A DNA stretch of 64,000 nucleotides, from the NCBI RefSeq assembly GCF_000718255.1, contig NZ_JOFJ01000023.1:1-64000 (forward strand). Direction: 5' to 3'. Below are positions 34,055-43,203 of this stretch, piece by piece. Source of the DNA: Spirillospora albida (GTDB taxonomy: Bacteria > Actinomycetota > Actinomycetes > Streptosporangiales > Streptosporangiaceae). The position numbers were made by a program, and so were the translations under genes. Within the stretch, counting starts at the first letter, position 1; the number at the start of each line of letters is the position of its first letter. Below the pieces are notes generated by a model. That model was not told the origin of the DNA. It made no database searches and saw nothing but the letters and a program-made list of their open reading frames with translations.

Positions 34055-36373
34055 ATGGGGCTGCGTGACCGGTTCCGGCGGCTCGTCCAGAAACCGGGCA
34101 CCGTGGACCTGGCTCCCTTCCAGGCCGTGGTCGCCGACGCCGGCACGCGCGAGGACCGCGTCCGCGAGCTCACCGACGACGAGCTCACGGCCGGGGCCTT
34201 CGTGGACGACCTCGCGGAGTTCTGCGCGATCGGCCGCGAGGCCGCCCGCCGGACGCTGGGAGAACGGCCCTACGACGTGCAGCTCGTGGGGATGCTCGCG
34301 CTGCTGTCGGGGCACGTCGCGGAGATGGCGACCGGCGAGGGGAAGACGCTGGCCGGCGCCCTGGCCGCCGCCGGGTACGCGCTGCGCGGCGAACGCGTCC
34401 ACGTGATGTCCGTGAACGACTACCTGGCGCGCCGCGACGCCGAGTGGATGGGGCCGCTGTACCGGATGCTGGGCGTGTCCACCGGCTGGGTCGGGCAGGC
34501 GTCCACCCCGGACGAGCGCCGCGCCGCCTACGCCGCCGACGTCACCTACGCCCCGGTCAGCGAGATCGGGTTCGACCTCCTGCGGGACCGCCTGGTCACC
34601 GACCCCGCCGACGCCGTCCTGCCGGAACCGGCCGTCGCGCTGATCGACGAGGCCGACTCCGTGCTCGTGGACGAGGCGATGGTGCCGCTCGTCCTCGCCG
34701 GCGCGACCGAGCTCGCCGAGGCCGACCCCCGGTACGCCGACCTCGTCCGGCGGCTGCGCCCCGGCCTGCACCACGCCGTCGACACCGAGGCGCGCAACGT
34801 CACGCTCACGGCCGCCGGTACGCGCGAGGTGGAACGCGCCCTCGGCGTCGACCTGTACGCGGCGGAGAACCTGGCCGTCCTCACCGCGGTGAACGTCGCC
34901 CTGCACGCCGAGGTGCTCCTGCACCGCGACGTCGACTACATCGTCCGGGACGGCGCGGTGAAGCTGATCAGCGAGTCGCGGGGCCGGGTCGCGCTGCTGC
35001 AGCGCTGGCCGGACGGGCTGCAGGCGGCCGTGGAGGCGAAGGAGGCCCTGGCCGCGTCGCCGTCCGGGGAGATCCTCGACTCCGTCACCGTCCAGGAGCT
35101 GATCGGCCGGTACCCCGCCCGCTGCGGCATGACGGGTACCGCGATGGCCGTCTCCGGCCAGCTCACCGAGTTCTACGGGCTCGAGATCGCGGTGATCCCG
35201 CCCAACGAGCCCTGCGTGCGGCGCGACGATCCCGACCTCCTGTACGCCACGTCCGCCGACAAGGAGGTCGCGATCGTCGAGGAGATCGCCGCCGCCCACG
35301 CCACCGGACGTCCCGTCCTCATCGGCACCGCCGACGTCGCCGAGTCCGAGCGCCTCGCCCGCCGGCTGGCCCGCGCCGGCCTGGACCGCGTCGTCCTCAA
35401 CGCCAAGAACGACGCCGAGGAGGCCGCGATCATCGCCGAGGCGGGCGCGCCCGGCGCGATCACCGTCTCGACGCAGATGGCGGGCCGCGGCACCGACATC
35501 CGGCTCGGGGGCGGCCCGCCCGGGTCCGTGCCCGGCACCGCCCCCGCCTCGGCGGGCGCGTCCGCCCGCGACCGCGTGGCGGCCGCCGGCGGGCTCCTCG
35601 TCATCGGCACCGGCCGGTACCACAGCAGCCGCCTGGACGATCAGCTCCGCGGCCGCGCCGGACGCCAGGGCGACCCGGGCGGCTCCGTCTTCTTCACCAG
35701 CCTCCAGGACGACCTCGTCACGCGCTTTGCCCCTGACGAGACCTACAAGGGCCCTACCGAGCCGGACGGCCGCATCGACGACAAGGGCGCCCGCTGGATC
35801 GTCGGGCACGCCCAGCGCGTGGCCGAGGGCGTCGACCTGGAACTGCACCGCAACACCTGGCGCTACAACCACCTGATCGGGCTGCAGCGCCGCGAACTCC
35901 TCGTCGAGCGCACCGCCGTCCTCCAGGGCGACCACGCCGACCGGATGATGGCCGAGGACGCCCCCGATCGGCACGCCGCCCTCGTCGAGGCGGCGGGGGC
36001 CGACGCCGTGGCCGATGCCGCCCGCCAGATCCTCCTGTACCACCTGGACCGCTGCTGGGCCGACCACCTGGCGTTCCTCGCCGACCTCCGCGAGGGCATC
36101 CACCTGCGCTCCCTCGGCCGTGGCCTGGACCCCCTGGTCGAGTTCAACCGCGAGGCGGTGCCCGCGGGCAAGCGCCTCCTGCCGGACGCCCGCGCCAGGG
36201 CCGTCACCGCGTTCCGCGCTCTCACCGCCTCCGCATCCGGCATCGACCTGGACGCCGCCGAGCTGAAACGCCCCTCCGCCACCTGGACGTACCTCGTCCA
36301 CGACAACCCCTTCGGCTCCCTGGACGAACGAGCCCTCAAGGGCCTCATCTCCATGTTCGGCCGCCGCCACTGA
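34055..36373 (+). CDS. secA2: Accessory preprotein translocase ATPase SecA2
   Basis: A 772-residue SecA-type motor, shorter than housekeeping SecA1 (about 900-950). Motifs are Walker A ATGEGKT (92-98), the Walker B DEADS (198-202), STQMAGRGTDIRLGG (about 475-490) and GRAGRQGDPGGSVFF (about 530-545). It lacks the C-terminal zinc-binding tail of SecA1, as SecA2 proteins do. In mycobacteria SecA2 exports a small set of proteins through SecYEG. GAGGGGACGCC precedes the ATG. No specific substrate or accessory subunit gene is adjacent. Confidence 0.9.
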   Translation: MGLRDRFRRLVQKPGTVDLAPFQAVVADAGTREDRVRELTDDELTAGAFVDDLAEFCAIGREAARRTLGERPYDVQLVGMLALLSGHVAEMATGEGKTLAGALAAAGYALRGERVHVMSVNDYLARRDAEWMGPLYRMLGVSTGWVGQASTPDERRAAYAADVTYAPVSEIGFDLLRDRLVTDPADAVLPEPAVALIDEADSVLVDEAMVPLVLAGATELAEADPRYADLVRRLRPGLHHAVDTEARNVTLTAAGTREVERALGVDLYAAENLAVLTAVNVALHAEVLLHRDVDYIVRDGAVKLISESRGRVALLQRWPDGLQAAVEAKEALAASPSGEILDSVTVQELIGRYPARCGMTGTAMAVSGQLTEFYGLEIAVIPPNEPCVRRDDPDLLYATSADKEVAIVEEIAAAHATGRPVLIGTADVAESERLARRLARAGLDRVVLNAKNDAEEAAIIAEAGAPGAITVSTQMAGRGTDIRLGGGPPGSVPGTAPASAGASARDRVAAAGGLLVIGTGRYHSSRLDDQLRGRAGRQGDPGGSVFFTSLQDDLVTRFAPDETYKGPTEPDGRIDDKGARWIVGHAQRVAEGVDLELHRNTWRYNHLIGLQRRELLVERTAVLQGDHADRMMAEDAPDRHAALVEAAGADAVADAARQILLYHLDRCWADHLAFLADLREGIHLRSLGRGLDPLVEFNREAVPAGKRLLPDARARAVTAFRALTASASGIDLDAAELKRPSATWTYLVHDNPFGSLDERALKGLISMFGRRH

Positions 36374-36478
36374 CCGCCTCCCCCGTCGGGACTCCGTCAA
36401 GACCTGGCGCCTTCGCGCAACGTCCGGACGGCCCTGATGGAAATTGGGACCCGGCCGGGTGGGGTGTGCGGCTGCGGG

Positions 36479-39400
36479 TCAGTTGCGGAGGCGCAGGCCC
36501 CGGGGGGTCGGGTGGAAGCCCGCGGCCTCCAGGGCGGCGGCGAGCGGGGTGTCGTTGATGGATTCGCCGTCCGCGCGCTCGACGGTGAGCTTGCCCAGGG
36601 CACCCTCGCGGACGGCCAAGGCCAGCGCGTCGACGGCGGGGCGCAGGATGTCCGGGTCGTCATCCCAGGTGAGGAGGGTCCGCCCGCCGCGTTCGACGTA
36701 GAGGGTGAGGCGGCCCTCGACCAGGACGACCAGGGCGCCGGCCTTGCGGCCCGGTTTGTGGCCGCTCGCGGCCTCGCCCTCGCGCTCCGGCCAGGGGAGG
36801 GCGGCGCCGTACGGGTTGGCGGGGTCGGCGGCGGCGAGGACGAGGGCGCGGACGTCGGAGCGTGCCGGGGTCTCCCAGAGGGCGGAGATGTCGTCCGGCG
36901 CGGCGGACGGGCGCAGGGCACGCAGGCGGTCGACCGCGCCGGGCAGTGCGAACTGCGCCGCGCCGAGGCCCTCGACGAAGTAACCGCGGCGGCAGCGGCC
37001 GCTCTCCTCGAACGCGCGCAGCACCGGATAGACGGCCGCGAAACCGCCCGGGGTGCGTTCGGCGGCGACCGCGCCCCGGATGACGATGCCGTACCTCTCC
37101 AGGAGCGACTCCGCGAGGGCGTGCGAGCGGAGGGTCGCCGTGGTCTCGCGCGAGGGGAGCAGCCACCAGCGTCCCGCGACGGTGGGCGGGCCCGCCCTCG
37201 ACGGCAGGACGGGGCGTCCGCGCCGGGACGTCCGGGAACGGTGCGCGGGACGGCCCGCCCCCAGCGCCGCGCGGAGCGGCGCGAAGGTGTCGTTGGTGAG
37301 GTGGCCCGCCCAGACGAGGTCCCACACGGCGGTGACGAGGTCGGCGTCGGCCGTGGTGGTGTCCCGGTTGACGCGGTCGGAGAGGGTGCGGAAGAACAGC
37401 GCGCCGCCGTCGCCGAGGGCGTCCAGGACGGCCTGGTGCACGGGGGTGAGGGTGATCTCGGCGGGTTCCGGCATCAGGAGCGGCGCCGTGTCGGCGAGGT
37501 GGAGGGAGACCCAGCCGTCGCCGCCCGGCAGACCGCCCTGCCCCGCCCAGACCACCTCTCCGGCGGACGTGAGCTCGTCCAGCATCGCGGGGGAGTAGCC
37601 GGCGACACGGGAGGGGAGGATCAGCGATTCCAGGGCGGACGCCGGCACCGCCGCCCCCTGCAACTGCTCGATGGCCTGGACGAGCGCGTCGATGCCCCGC
37701 AGGCGGGAACCGCCCGTGATGCCGTGCCACGCGGGCAGGAAACGGCCGAGCGCCTCAGGCGGGGACGGCTCCACCTCGGCGCGCAGCCGTGCCAGGGAAC
37801 GGCGCCGCAGGGTCCGCAGGACGCCCGTGTCGCACCACTCGGCGCCCAAGGGGCCGGAGACGGACGCGACGGGCAGGAACTCCCCTTCGACGACCCGTCC
37901 CGCGCCCGACAGGCGGCGGAGCGTCTCCACGACGACCGCGACGCCGAGCCCGAACCGCGCGGCGGGCGCCGCCGCCTGGAAGGGGCCGTGGGTGCGCGCG
38001 TAGCGGGAGACGAGGTCGCCCAGGGGATCGTCCACGGGTTCCAGGAACGCCTCCGGAATGCCCACCGGAAGCGGGGAGCCGAGGGCGTCGCGGAGGCGCC
38101 CGGCGTCCTCGATCGCGGCCCAGTGCTCCGCACCCGCGACGCGGACGCGGATCGCGCGGCGCGCCTCCTCCAGGTCCGCCAGCCACCGTGACGCCCGCAC
38201 CGGCGGCGCTGCGCCGTCCGGCCGCGCCTCGACGCGGTCGGCGACCTCGGAGGTCGTCAGGGGCCCGAGGGCGCGCAGCAGATCGGCCACGCCCTCGAGG
38301 TCACGGGCCCGGCGGTCGGACGCGAGGCGCTGCAGCTCGCGTTCCGTCTCCGCCACGGCCTCCGGGTCGAGCAGTTCGCGGAGGTCGGCCTGCCCGAGGA
38401 GTTCCGCCAGCAGGGCGGAGTCGAGCGCGAGCGCCTGCGCGCGGCGTTCGGCCAGGGGCGAGTCGCCCTCGTACATGAACGCGCCGACGTAGTGGAAGAG
38501 CAGCGAGCGCGCGTACGGGGACGGCTCGGGCGTCTCCACCTCGACGAGGCGGACCTTCCGGCCGGACAGGTCCCGCATGAGCTGCACGAGGCCGGGCACG
38601 TCGAACACGTCCTGCAGGCATTCGCGCATCGTCTCCAGGACGATGGGGAAGGACGGGTACCTCCCCGCCACCGACAGGAGCTGCGCGGCGCGCTGCCGCT
38701 GCTGCCAGAGCGGCATCCGCTTGTCGGGGCGGCGCCGGGGCAGCAGCAGGGAACGGGCCGCGCACTCCCGGAACCGCGCCGCGAACAGGGCGGAGCCGCC
38801 CAGCTCGTCGACCACGATGCGCTCGATGTCGTCGGCGTCGAACAGGGCGAGGTCGAGGCCCGGCGGTTCGTCCATGTCGGGGATGCGGATGACGATGCCG
38901 TCGTCGGCGTGCATGGCCTGCGCGTCCATCCCGTACCGCTCGCGGAGCCGCCCGGCCATGGCGAGCGCCCAGGGCGCGTGCACACGCGCGCCCAGCGGGG
39001 AGTGGACGACGAGGCGCCAGTCGCCCAGCTCGTCGCGGAAACGCTCCACCACCATGGTGCGGTCGTCGGGGACGTGCCCGGTGGCCTCCCTCTGCTCCGC
39101 CAGGTAGGAGACGAGGTTCGCGGCGGCCCAGCCGTCCAGCCCGGCCTCGGTCACGCGGGCGAGGGCCTCCTGCGCGGGAAGCCGCACCAGTTCACGGGTG
39201 AAACCGCCCAGGGCGCGGCCCAGCTCGGCCGGGCGGCCGAGCGTGTCGCCGTGCCAGAACGGGAGCTTGCCCGGCTGCCCCGGCGCGGGCGACACCAGGA
39301 CCCGGTCGGGCGTGATGTCCTCGATCCGCCAGGAACTGGCGCCCAGGACGAACACGTCCCCGACCCGGGACTCGTACACCATCTCCTCGTCGAGTTCGCC

Positions 39401-41065
39401 GACCCGGCTCGACTTCTCGCCGACGAGGAACACGCCGAACAGGCCGCGGTCGGGGATCGTGCCGCCGCTGGTCACCGCCAGGCGCTGCGCTCCGGGGCGG
39501 TCGCGGAGGACGCCCGTCACGCGGTCCCAGACGAGGCGGGGGCGCAGTTCCCCGAAGTCGTCGCTGGGGTAGCGCCCGGCGAGCATGTCGAGCGTCGCCT
39601 CCAGCGCCGAGCGGGGGAGCCCGGCGTACGGCGCGGCGCGCTTGACGAGGGACTCCAGGTCGTCGACCTCCCACTCGTCCATGGAGACCATCGCGACGAT
39701 CTGCTGCGCCAGGACGTCGAGGGGATTGCGCGGGTACCGCAGCTCCTCGATCTCGCCGCCGCGCATCCGCTCCGCCACGACGGCCGTCTGCACGAGGTCG
39801 CCCCGGTACTTGGGGAAGATGACGCCCTTGGACACCGCGCCGACCTGGTGGCCCGCGCGTCCGACACGCTGGAGGCCGCTGGCGACGGACGGGGGCGACT
39901 CCACCTGGACGACGAGGTCGACCGCCCCCATGTCGATGCCGAGCTCGAGGCTGGACGTCGCCACCACGGCGGGCAGCCGTCCCTCCTTCAGGGCGTTCTC
40001 GATGCCGGCGCGCTCCTCCTTGGAGACCGAACCGTGGTGCGCCCTGGCGATCTCCTGGGGCGCGCCCTTGGCCGCGCCCGCCTGCGCCATGGTCTCGGCG
40101 GGGGAGTGGTCCTCGGGGAGGGGCCCGCCCGTGGCGCGCTCGTGGGCGAGTTCGTTGAGGCGGCCGCAGAGGCGCTCGGCCAGGCGCCGCGAGTTGGCGA
40201 ACACGAGCGTCGAGCGGTGCGCCTCGATCAGGTCGAGGAGGCGGTCCTCCACGTGCGGCCAGATGCTCCTCTGGCGCGGGTCCGCCGCGCCGGAGTCGCC
40301 GACGAACCCGCCGACCTCCCCCATGTCCTCGACGGGGACGACGACGTCGAGATCGAAGACCTTCTCGGACGGCGGCTGCACGACCGCCGCGGGGCGCGGT
40401 CCGCCGAGGAACGCCGCCACCTCTCCGGCGGGGCGGACGGTCGCCGACAGCCCGATCCGCTGCGCGGGGCGGGCCAGCAGGGCGTCCAGGCGTTCGAGGG
40501 ACAGCGCCAGATGCGCGCCGCGCTTCGTGCCCGCGACGGCGTGCACCTCGTCCACGATGACGGTCTCGACCCCGCGCAGCGACTCGCGCGCCTGGGATGT
40601 CAGGATCAGGAACAGCGACTCGGGTGTGGTGATCAGGATGTCGGGCGGTTTCACGGCCAGCCGCCGGCGCTCGTCGGCGGGGGTGTCGCCCGACCGCATC
40701 CCGACGGTGACGTCCGGTTCCGGGAGCCCGAGCCGCCGGGCCGCCTGCCGGATGCCGGTCAGCGGCGCGCGCAGGTTGCGCTCGACGTCGACCGCCAGGG
40801 CCTTCAGCGGCGAGACGTACAGGACGCGGCAGCGGTGCCGGGGATCGGGCGCCGGGCCGGGCAGCGCGAGCCGGTCGAGCGACCACAGGAACGCGGCGAG
40901 CGTCTTGCCGGAGCCGGTCGGCGCCACGACCAGGGTGTTCTCGCCGCCCGCGATCGACTCCCACGCGCCGGCCTGGGCGGCGGTCGGCGCGGCGAACGCC
41001 CCGGCGAACCAGGCACGGGTCGCCGGCGAGAAGCGTTCGAGCACGTCATCGCCCACGTCGTCCAT
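36479..41065 (-). CDS. lhr: Lhr-type large ATP-dependent DNA helicase
   Basis: A 1528-residue superfamily 2 3'-5' helicase, the full-length actinobacterial Lhr architecture. N-terminal RecA-like domains have Walker A APTGSGKT (48-55), the DEVH box (VDEVHAVAGTKRG, about 165), VFANSRRLAERL, TSSLELGIDMGAVD and QRVGRAGHQ; a winged helix and Lhr-specific domain follow, then a long C-terminal region of tandem winged helices (about residues 860-1500). In mycobacteria Lhr is induced by DNA damage and unwinds RNA:DNA hybrids. Possible starts are TTG 41086, ATG 41065 (chosen) and GTG 41056; none has a good ribosome-binding site, so a leaderless start is possible. Confidence 0.92.
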   Translation of the reverse strand: MDDVGDDVLERFSPATRAWFAGAFAAPTAAQAGAWESIAGGENTLVVAPTGSGKTLAAFLWSLDRLALPGPAPDPRHRCRVLYVSPLKALAVDVERNLRAPLTGIRQAARRLGLPEPDVTVGMRSGDTPADERRRLAVKPPDILITTPESLFLILTSQARESLRGVETVIVDEVHAVAGTKRGAHLALSLERLDALLARPAQRIGLSATVRPAGEVAAFLGGPRPAAVVQPPSEKVFDLDVVVPVEDMGEVGGFVGDSGAADPRQRSIWPHVEDRLLDLIEAHRSTLVFANSRRLAERLCGRLNELAHERATGGPLPEDHSPAETMAQAGAAKGAPQEIARAHHGSVSKEERAGIENALKEGRLPAVVATSSLELGIDMGAVDLVVQVESPPSVASGLQRVGRAGHQVGAVSKGVIFPKYRGDLVQTAVVAERMRGGEIEELRYPRNPLDVLAQQIVAMVSMDEWEVDDLESLVKRAAPYAGLPRSALEATLDMLAGRYPSDDFGELRPRLVWDRVTGVLRDRPGAQRLAVTSGGTIPDRGLFGVFLVGEKSSRVGELDEEMVYESRVGDVFVLGASSWRIEDITPDRVLVSPAPGQPGKLPFWHGDTLGRPAELGRALGGFTRELVRLPAQEALARVTEAGLDGWAAANLVSYLAEQREATGHVPDDRTMVVERFRDELGDWRLVVHSPLGARVHAPWALAMAGRLRERYGMDAQAMHADDGIVIRIPDMDEPPGLDLALFDADDIERIVVDELGGSALFAARFRECAARSLLLPRRRPDKRMPLWQQRQRAAQLLSVAGRYPSFPIVLETMRECLQDVFDVPGLVQLMRDLSGRKVRLVEVETPEPSPYARSLLFHYVGAFMYEGDSPLAERRAQALALDSALLAELLGQADLRELLDPEAVAETERELQRLASDRRARDLEGVADLLRALGPLTTSEVADRVEARPDGAAPPVRASRWLADLEEARRAIRVRVAGAEHWAAIEDAGRLRDALGSPLPVGIPEAFLEPVDDPLGDLVSRYARTHGPFQAAAPAARFGLGVAVVVETLRRLSGAGRVVEGEFLPVASVSGPLGAEWCDTGVLRTLRRRSLARLRAEVEPSPPEALGRFLPAWHGITGGSRLRGIDALVQAIEQLQGAAVPASALESLILPSRVAGYSPAMLDELTSAGEVVWAGQGGLPGGDGWVSLHLADTAPLLMPEPAEITLTPVHQAVLDALGDGGALFFRTLSDRVNRDTTTADADLVTAVWDLVWAGHLTNDTFAPLRAALGAGRPAHRSRTSRRGRPVLPSRAGPPTVAGRWWLLPSRETTATLRSHALAESLLERYGIVIRGAVAAERTPGGFAAVYPVLRAFEESGRCRRGYFVEGLGAAQFALPGAVDRLRALRPSAAPDDISALWETPARSDVRALVLAAADPANPYGAALPWPEREGEAASGHKPGRKAGALVVLVEGRLTLYVERGGRTLLTWDDDPDILRPAVDALALAVREGALGKLTVERADGESINDTPLAAALEAAGFHPTPRGLRLRN

Positions 41066-41086
41066 AGTGCCGCGCACGTCTGACAA
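41064..41086 (-). promoter_or_regulatory. Weak RecA-NDp-like motif over the lhr start
   Basis: On the minus strand TTGTCAGAC, 8 bases, then CACTAT. The TTGTCRG half is exact, but the next two bases and the first base of the -10 differ from the consensus TTGTCRGTG-N8-TANNNT. A TSS seven bases downstream would fall at the GTG at codon 4 of the annotated protein, giving a leaderless message. Confidence 0.3.
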
Positions 41087-41115
41087 ATCGCGCCCGGGTG
41101 GCGCGCGTCACATTG

Positions 41116-41129
41116 TAAGCAAGCGCTTG
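41116..41129. promoter_or_regulatory. KstR2-like TetR operator upstream of the esterase
   Basis: AGCAAGCGCTTGTC, centred on the perfect 10-bp palindrome CAAGCGCTTG (41118-41127). It matches the KstR2 consensus ANCAAGNNCTTGNT at all fixed positions but the last. It lies 45 bp before the esterase ATG and in the divergent lhr-esterase intergenic region. Confidence 0.5.
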
Positions 41130-41173
41130 TCTGGGCATGGTCTACCTGAAGGACGCACCCCGAAGGAGTCCCG

Positions 41174-42469
41174 ATGACCTACGCGCTCCTGGCCATGGGC
41201 ACCCTCTTCCTGCTGCTCGCCGCGAACGCGCACGCCCCCCGCGCGCAGAGCGCCCTGCTCGTGCCGAGCTTCTTCGCCGGATGGCTGACGATCGAGCTCG
41301 CCCCCCACCTGCTCGTCGCCGAGGCGGTCGCGCTCGGGCTCACCGCCTACCACGGCGGCCTCGAGCACTGGGCGGGATGGATCGGACTCGTCGCGGGGCT
41401 CCTCGGCATGGCGGGCCTGGCCGCCACCCTCGCCGTGTCCCGCCGCACCGTCGTCACCCTCCGCGAGAGCGGCGCGCCCCTCGACCTCGATCCCGAAGGC
41501 GCGCCCCGCTACCCCCTGGCGCCGCTGATCGTGCCGCCCCTGTGCCTGGTCCCCCGCAAGGGGGTCGCGGTAGAGCGCAACGTCGTCTACCGGCAGGACG
41601 GCGGGCTGCGGCTCAAACTGGACGTCTACCGCCCCGCGTCCGCCGGTCCGGGCGACCTGCGCCCCGGGCTCATGCAGATCCACGGCGGCGCGTGGGTCAT
41701 CGGGGACAAGCGCGAACAGGGCCTTCCCCTCCTCAACCACATGGCCGTGCAGGGCTGGGTGGGCTTCAACGTCAACTACCGGCTCAGCCCCCGCGCCACC
41801 TGGCCGGAGCACCTCATCGACCTGAAGCACTTCCTGGCGTGGTACCGCGAGCACGCGGCGGAGTACGGCGCAGACCCCGACTTCCTCTGCGTGACGGGAG
41901 GGTCCGCCGGGGGCCACCTCACCGCGATGGTGGCGCTCACCGCCAACATCCCCGAATTCCAGCCCGGCTTCGAGGACGTCGAGACGTCCGTCCAGGGCGC
42001 GGTCCCGTTCTACGGCGTCTACAACTTCTATGAAGCCGGCCCCTGGCCCGTCCCCATGGGCGCCACCCGGCTCGTGGAGCGGATGGTCGTCAAGAAGCCC
42101 TTCGCGGAGAACCGCGACGCCTATGTCAAGGCGTCCCCGGTCACGTACGTGCGCGAGGACGCCCCGCCCTTCTTCGTCGTCCACGGCGACCGCGACTCGC
42201 TCATCCCGGTCGCCGAGGCGCGGCGCTTCGTCGAACGGCTCCGGAACGTCTCCGCGGCCCCCGTCGTCTACGCCGAGATGAAGGGCGGCCAGCACGCCTT
42301 CGACGTCTTCCCGTCCTACCGGAGCGCACGCGTCGTGCAAGGTGTCGAGCGCTACCTGACGGGCCTGCACCGGCAGTACCGGGAGGGTGCCCGCCCCACG
42401 GTCCCGGACGAGGTCGCCGAATCCGTGCAGGAACACGGCGAATCCGTGGAGGAACCCAGGGTCGGATAG
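41174..42469 (+). CDS. Alpha/beta hydrolase (lipase/esterase, HSL-like) with N-terminal membrane segments
   Basis: A 431-residue protein with two or three hydrophobic segments in residues 1-90 and a hydrolase domain from about 130. Catalytic elements are the oxyanion HGGAW (170-174), nucleophile elbow GGSAGG (Ser244), Asp341 in GDRDSLIP and His374 in GGQHAFD. This resembles the actinobacterial LipC/LipQ-type family of membrane-associated esterases acting on acyl or steryl esters. AAGGAG five bases before the ATG. The KstR2-like palindrome upstream suggests control by a lipid- or steroid-responsive TetR repressor. Confidence 0.85.
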   Translation: MTYALLAMGTLFLLLAANAHAPRAQSALLVPSFFAGWLTIELAPHLLVAEAVALGLTAYHGGLEHWAGWIGLVAGLLGMAGLAATLAVSRRTVVTLRESGAPLDLDPEGAPRYPLAPLIVPPLCLVPRKGVAVERNVVYRQDGGLRLKLDVYRPASAGPGDLRPGLMQIHGGAWVIGDKREQGLPLLNHMAVQGWVGFNVNYRLSPRATWPEHLIDLKHFLAWYREHAAEYGADPDFLCVTGGSAGGHLTAMVALTANIPEFQPGFEDVETSVQGAVPFYGVYNFYEAGPWPVPMGATRLVERMVVKKPFAENRDAYVKASPVTYVREDAPPFFVVHGDRDSLIPVAEARRFVERLRNVSAAPVVYAEMKGGQHAFDVFPSYRSARVVQGVERYLTGLHRQYREGARPTVPDEVAESVQEHGESVEEPRVG

Positions 42470-42478
42470 CGTGACCCG

Positions 42479-42673
42479 GTGCGGCTGACAGATTTCTGGG
42501 ACCGGATGAGGCGGCAGTTCGGCGAGCGCTACGCGGAGAGCGTCGCGAAGGACTACGTCCTGGCCGAACTGGGCGGCCGCACCGTCGAGCAGGCCCTCGC
42601 CGACGGCAAGGCCCCCAAGGAGGTCTGGCGGGCGGTCGTCGCGACGTTCGACGTCCCGCCCGCCCTCCGCTGA
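42479..42673 (+). CDS. DUF3046 family protein
   Basis: A 64-residue conserved actinobacterial protein of unknown function. The family sequence MRLTDFWDRMRRQFGERYAE and the motifs VLAELGGRTVEQALADG and VWRAVVATFDVP are all present. It is normally found a short distance upstream of recA, which is also the case here except for a 3-kb insertion of other genes. GTG start 9 bp after the esterase stop. Confidence 0.88.
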   Translation: MRLTDFWDRMRRQFGERYAESVAKDYVLAELGGRTVEQALADGKAPKEVWRAVVATFDVPPALR

Positions 42674-42689
42674 CGGCCCGGCGGGCGGC

Positions 42690-43148
42690 TCAGTAGACGG
42701 CGACGGCCGTCACGAACCCGATCATCAGGTTCGCCACCCCGAGCAGGACCGCGGCCGGCTCCAGTTTGTCCTCGGCGTCGTCCGCGAGCTGCTTGATGCT
42801 GATCCCCACCAGCTTGTCGAAGACCAGGGTGGCGACGGTCTGCGCGACGATGCCGACTCCGCCGAACACCAGCGTCCGCGTCAGGCCCTCCAGCAGGTCG
42901 CCGCCCGACGCGAAGATCGAGACCGCCACGATCAGGCCGACGCCGACCGTCGAGGCGCACGCGAGCAGCGTCGCGTTCGGGTTGCGGTGCTCGCGGATCA
43001 CCGTGATCAGGCGGCCGGGCGTGGCGAGGTCGGTCATGTAGAACCCGACGATGAACAGCACCAGGCCGACCGCGGCGTACGCGAGAAGCGCCCCGGTACC
43101 GTCCAGCAGTACCTGGCCGAGACTGTCGTCGGCCGCCAGCGTTCTCAT
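42690..43148 (-). CDS. DUF350 family membrane protein (YjfL-like)
   Basis: A 152-residue integral membrane protein with four hydrophobic helices arranged as two DUF350 repeats (LLAYAAVGLVLFIVGFYMTDL, then a loop; IVAQTVATLVFDKLVG, then ANLMIGFVTAVAVY). Function is unknown. AAAGGAG five bases before the ATG. It is the third gene of an apparent operon after a YgiB-like lipoprotein and a YgiC-like ligase, the same partners that E. coli yjfL has. Confidence 0.82.
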   Translation of the reverse strand: MRTLAADDSLGQVLLDGTGALLAYAAVGLVLFIVGFYMTDLATPGRLITVIREHRNPNATLLACASTVGVGLIVAVSIFASGGDLLEGLTRTLVFGGVGIVAQTVATLVFDKLVGISIKQLADDAEDKLEPAAVLLGVANLMIGFVTAVAVY

Positions 43149-43203
43149 GGGTTCTCCTTTGGGGGATGCCTGCCCAGGGGATGGCAGGAGTGCTTCTTCG
43201 GGG

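Noticed and set aside
36449..36460. ACCCGGCCGGGT palindrome between secA2 and lhr stops as a terminator
   Set aside because: Only 6-bp arms with no loop; too weak to support.
36437..38191. Long plus-strand frames opposite lhr (584 and 863 codons)
   Set aside because: No motifs, no ribosome-binding sites, and amino-acid content mirrors the lhr codon positions; treated as antisense shadows.
41086..41086. TTG as lhr start codon
   Set aside because: TTG starts are rare, no ribosome-binding site is present, and this codon falls within the possible -35 element; the ATG at 41065 was preferred.
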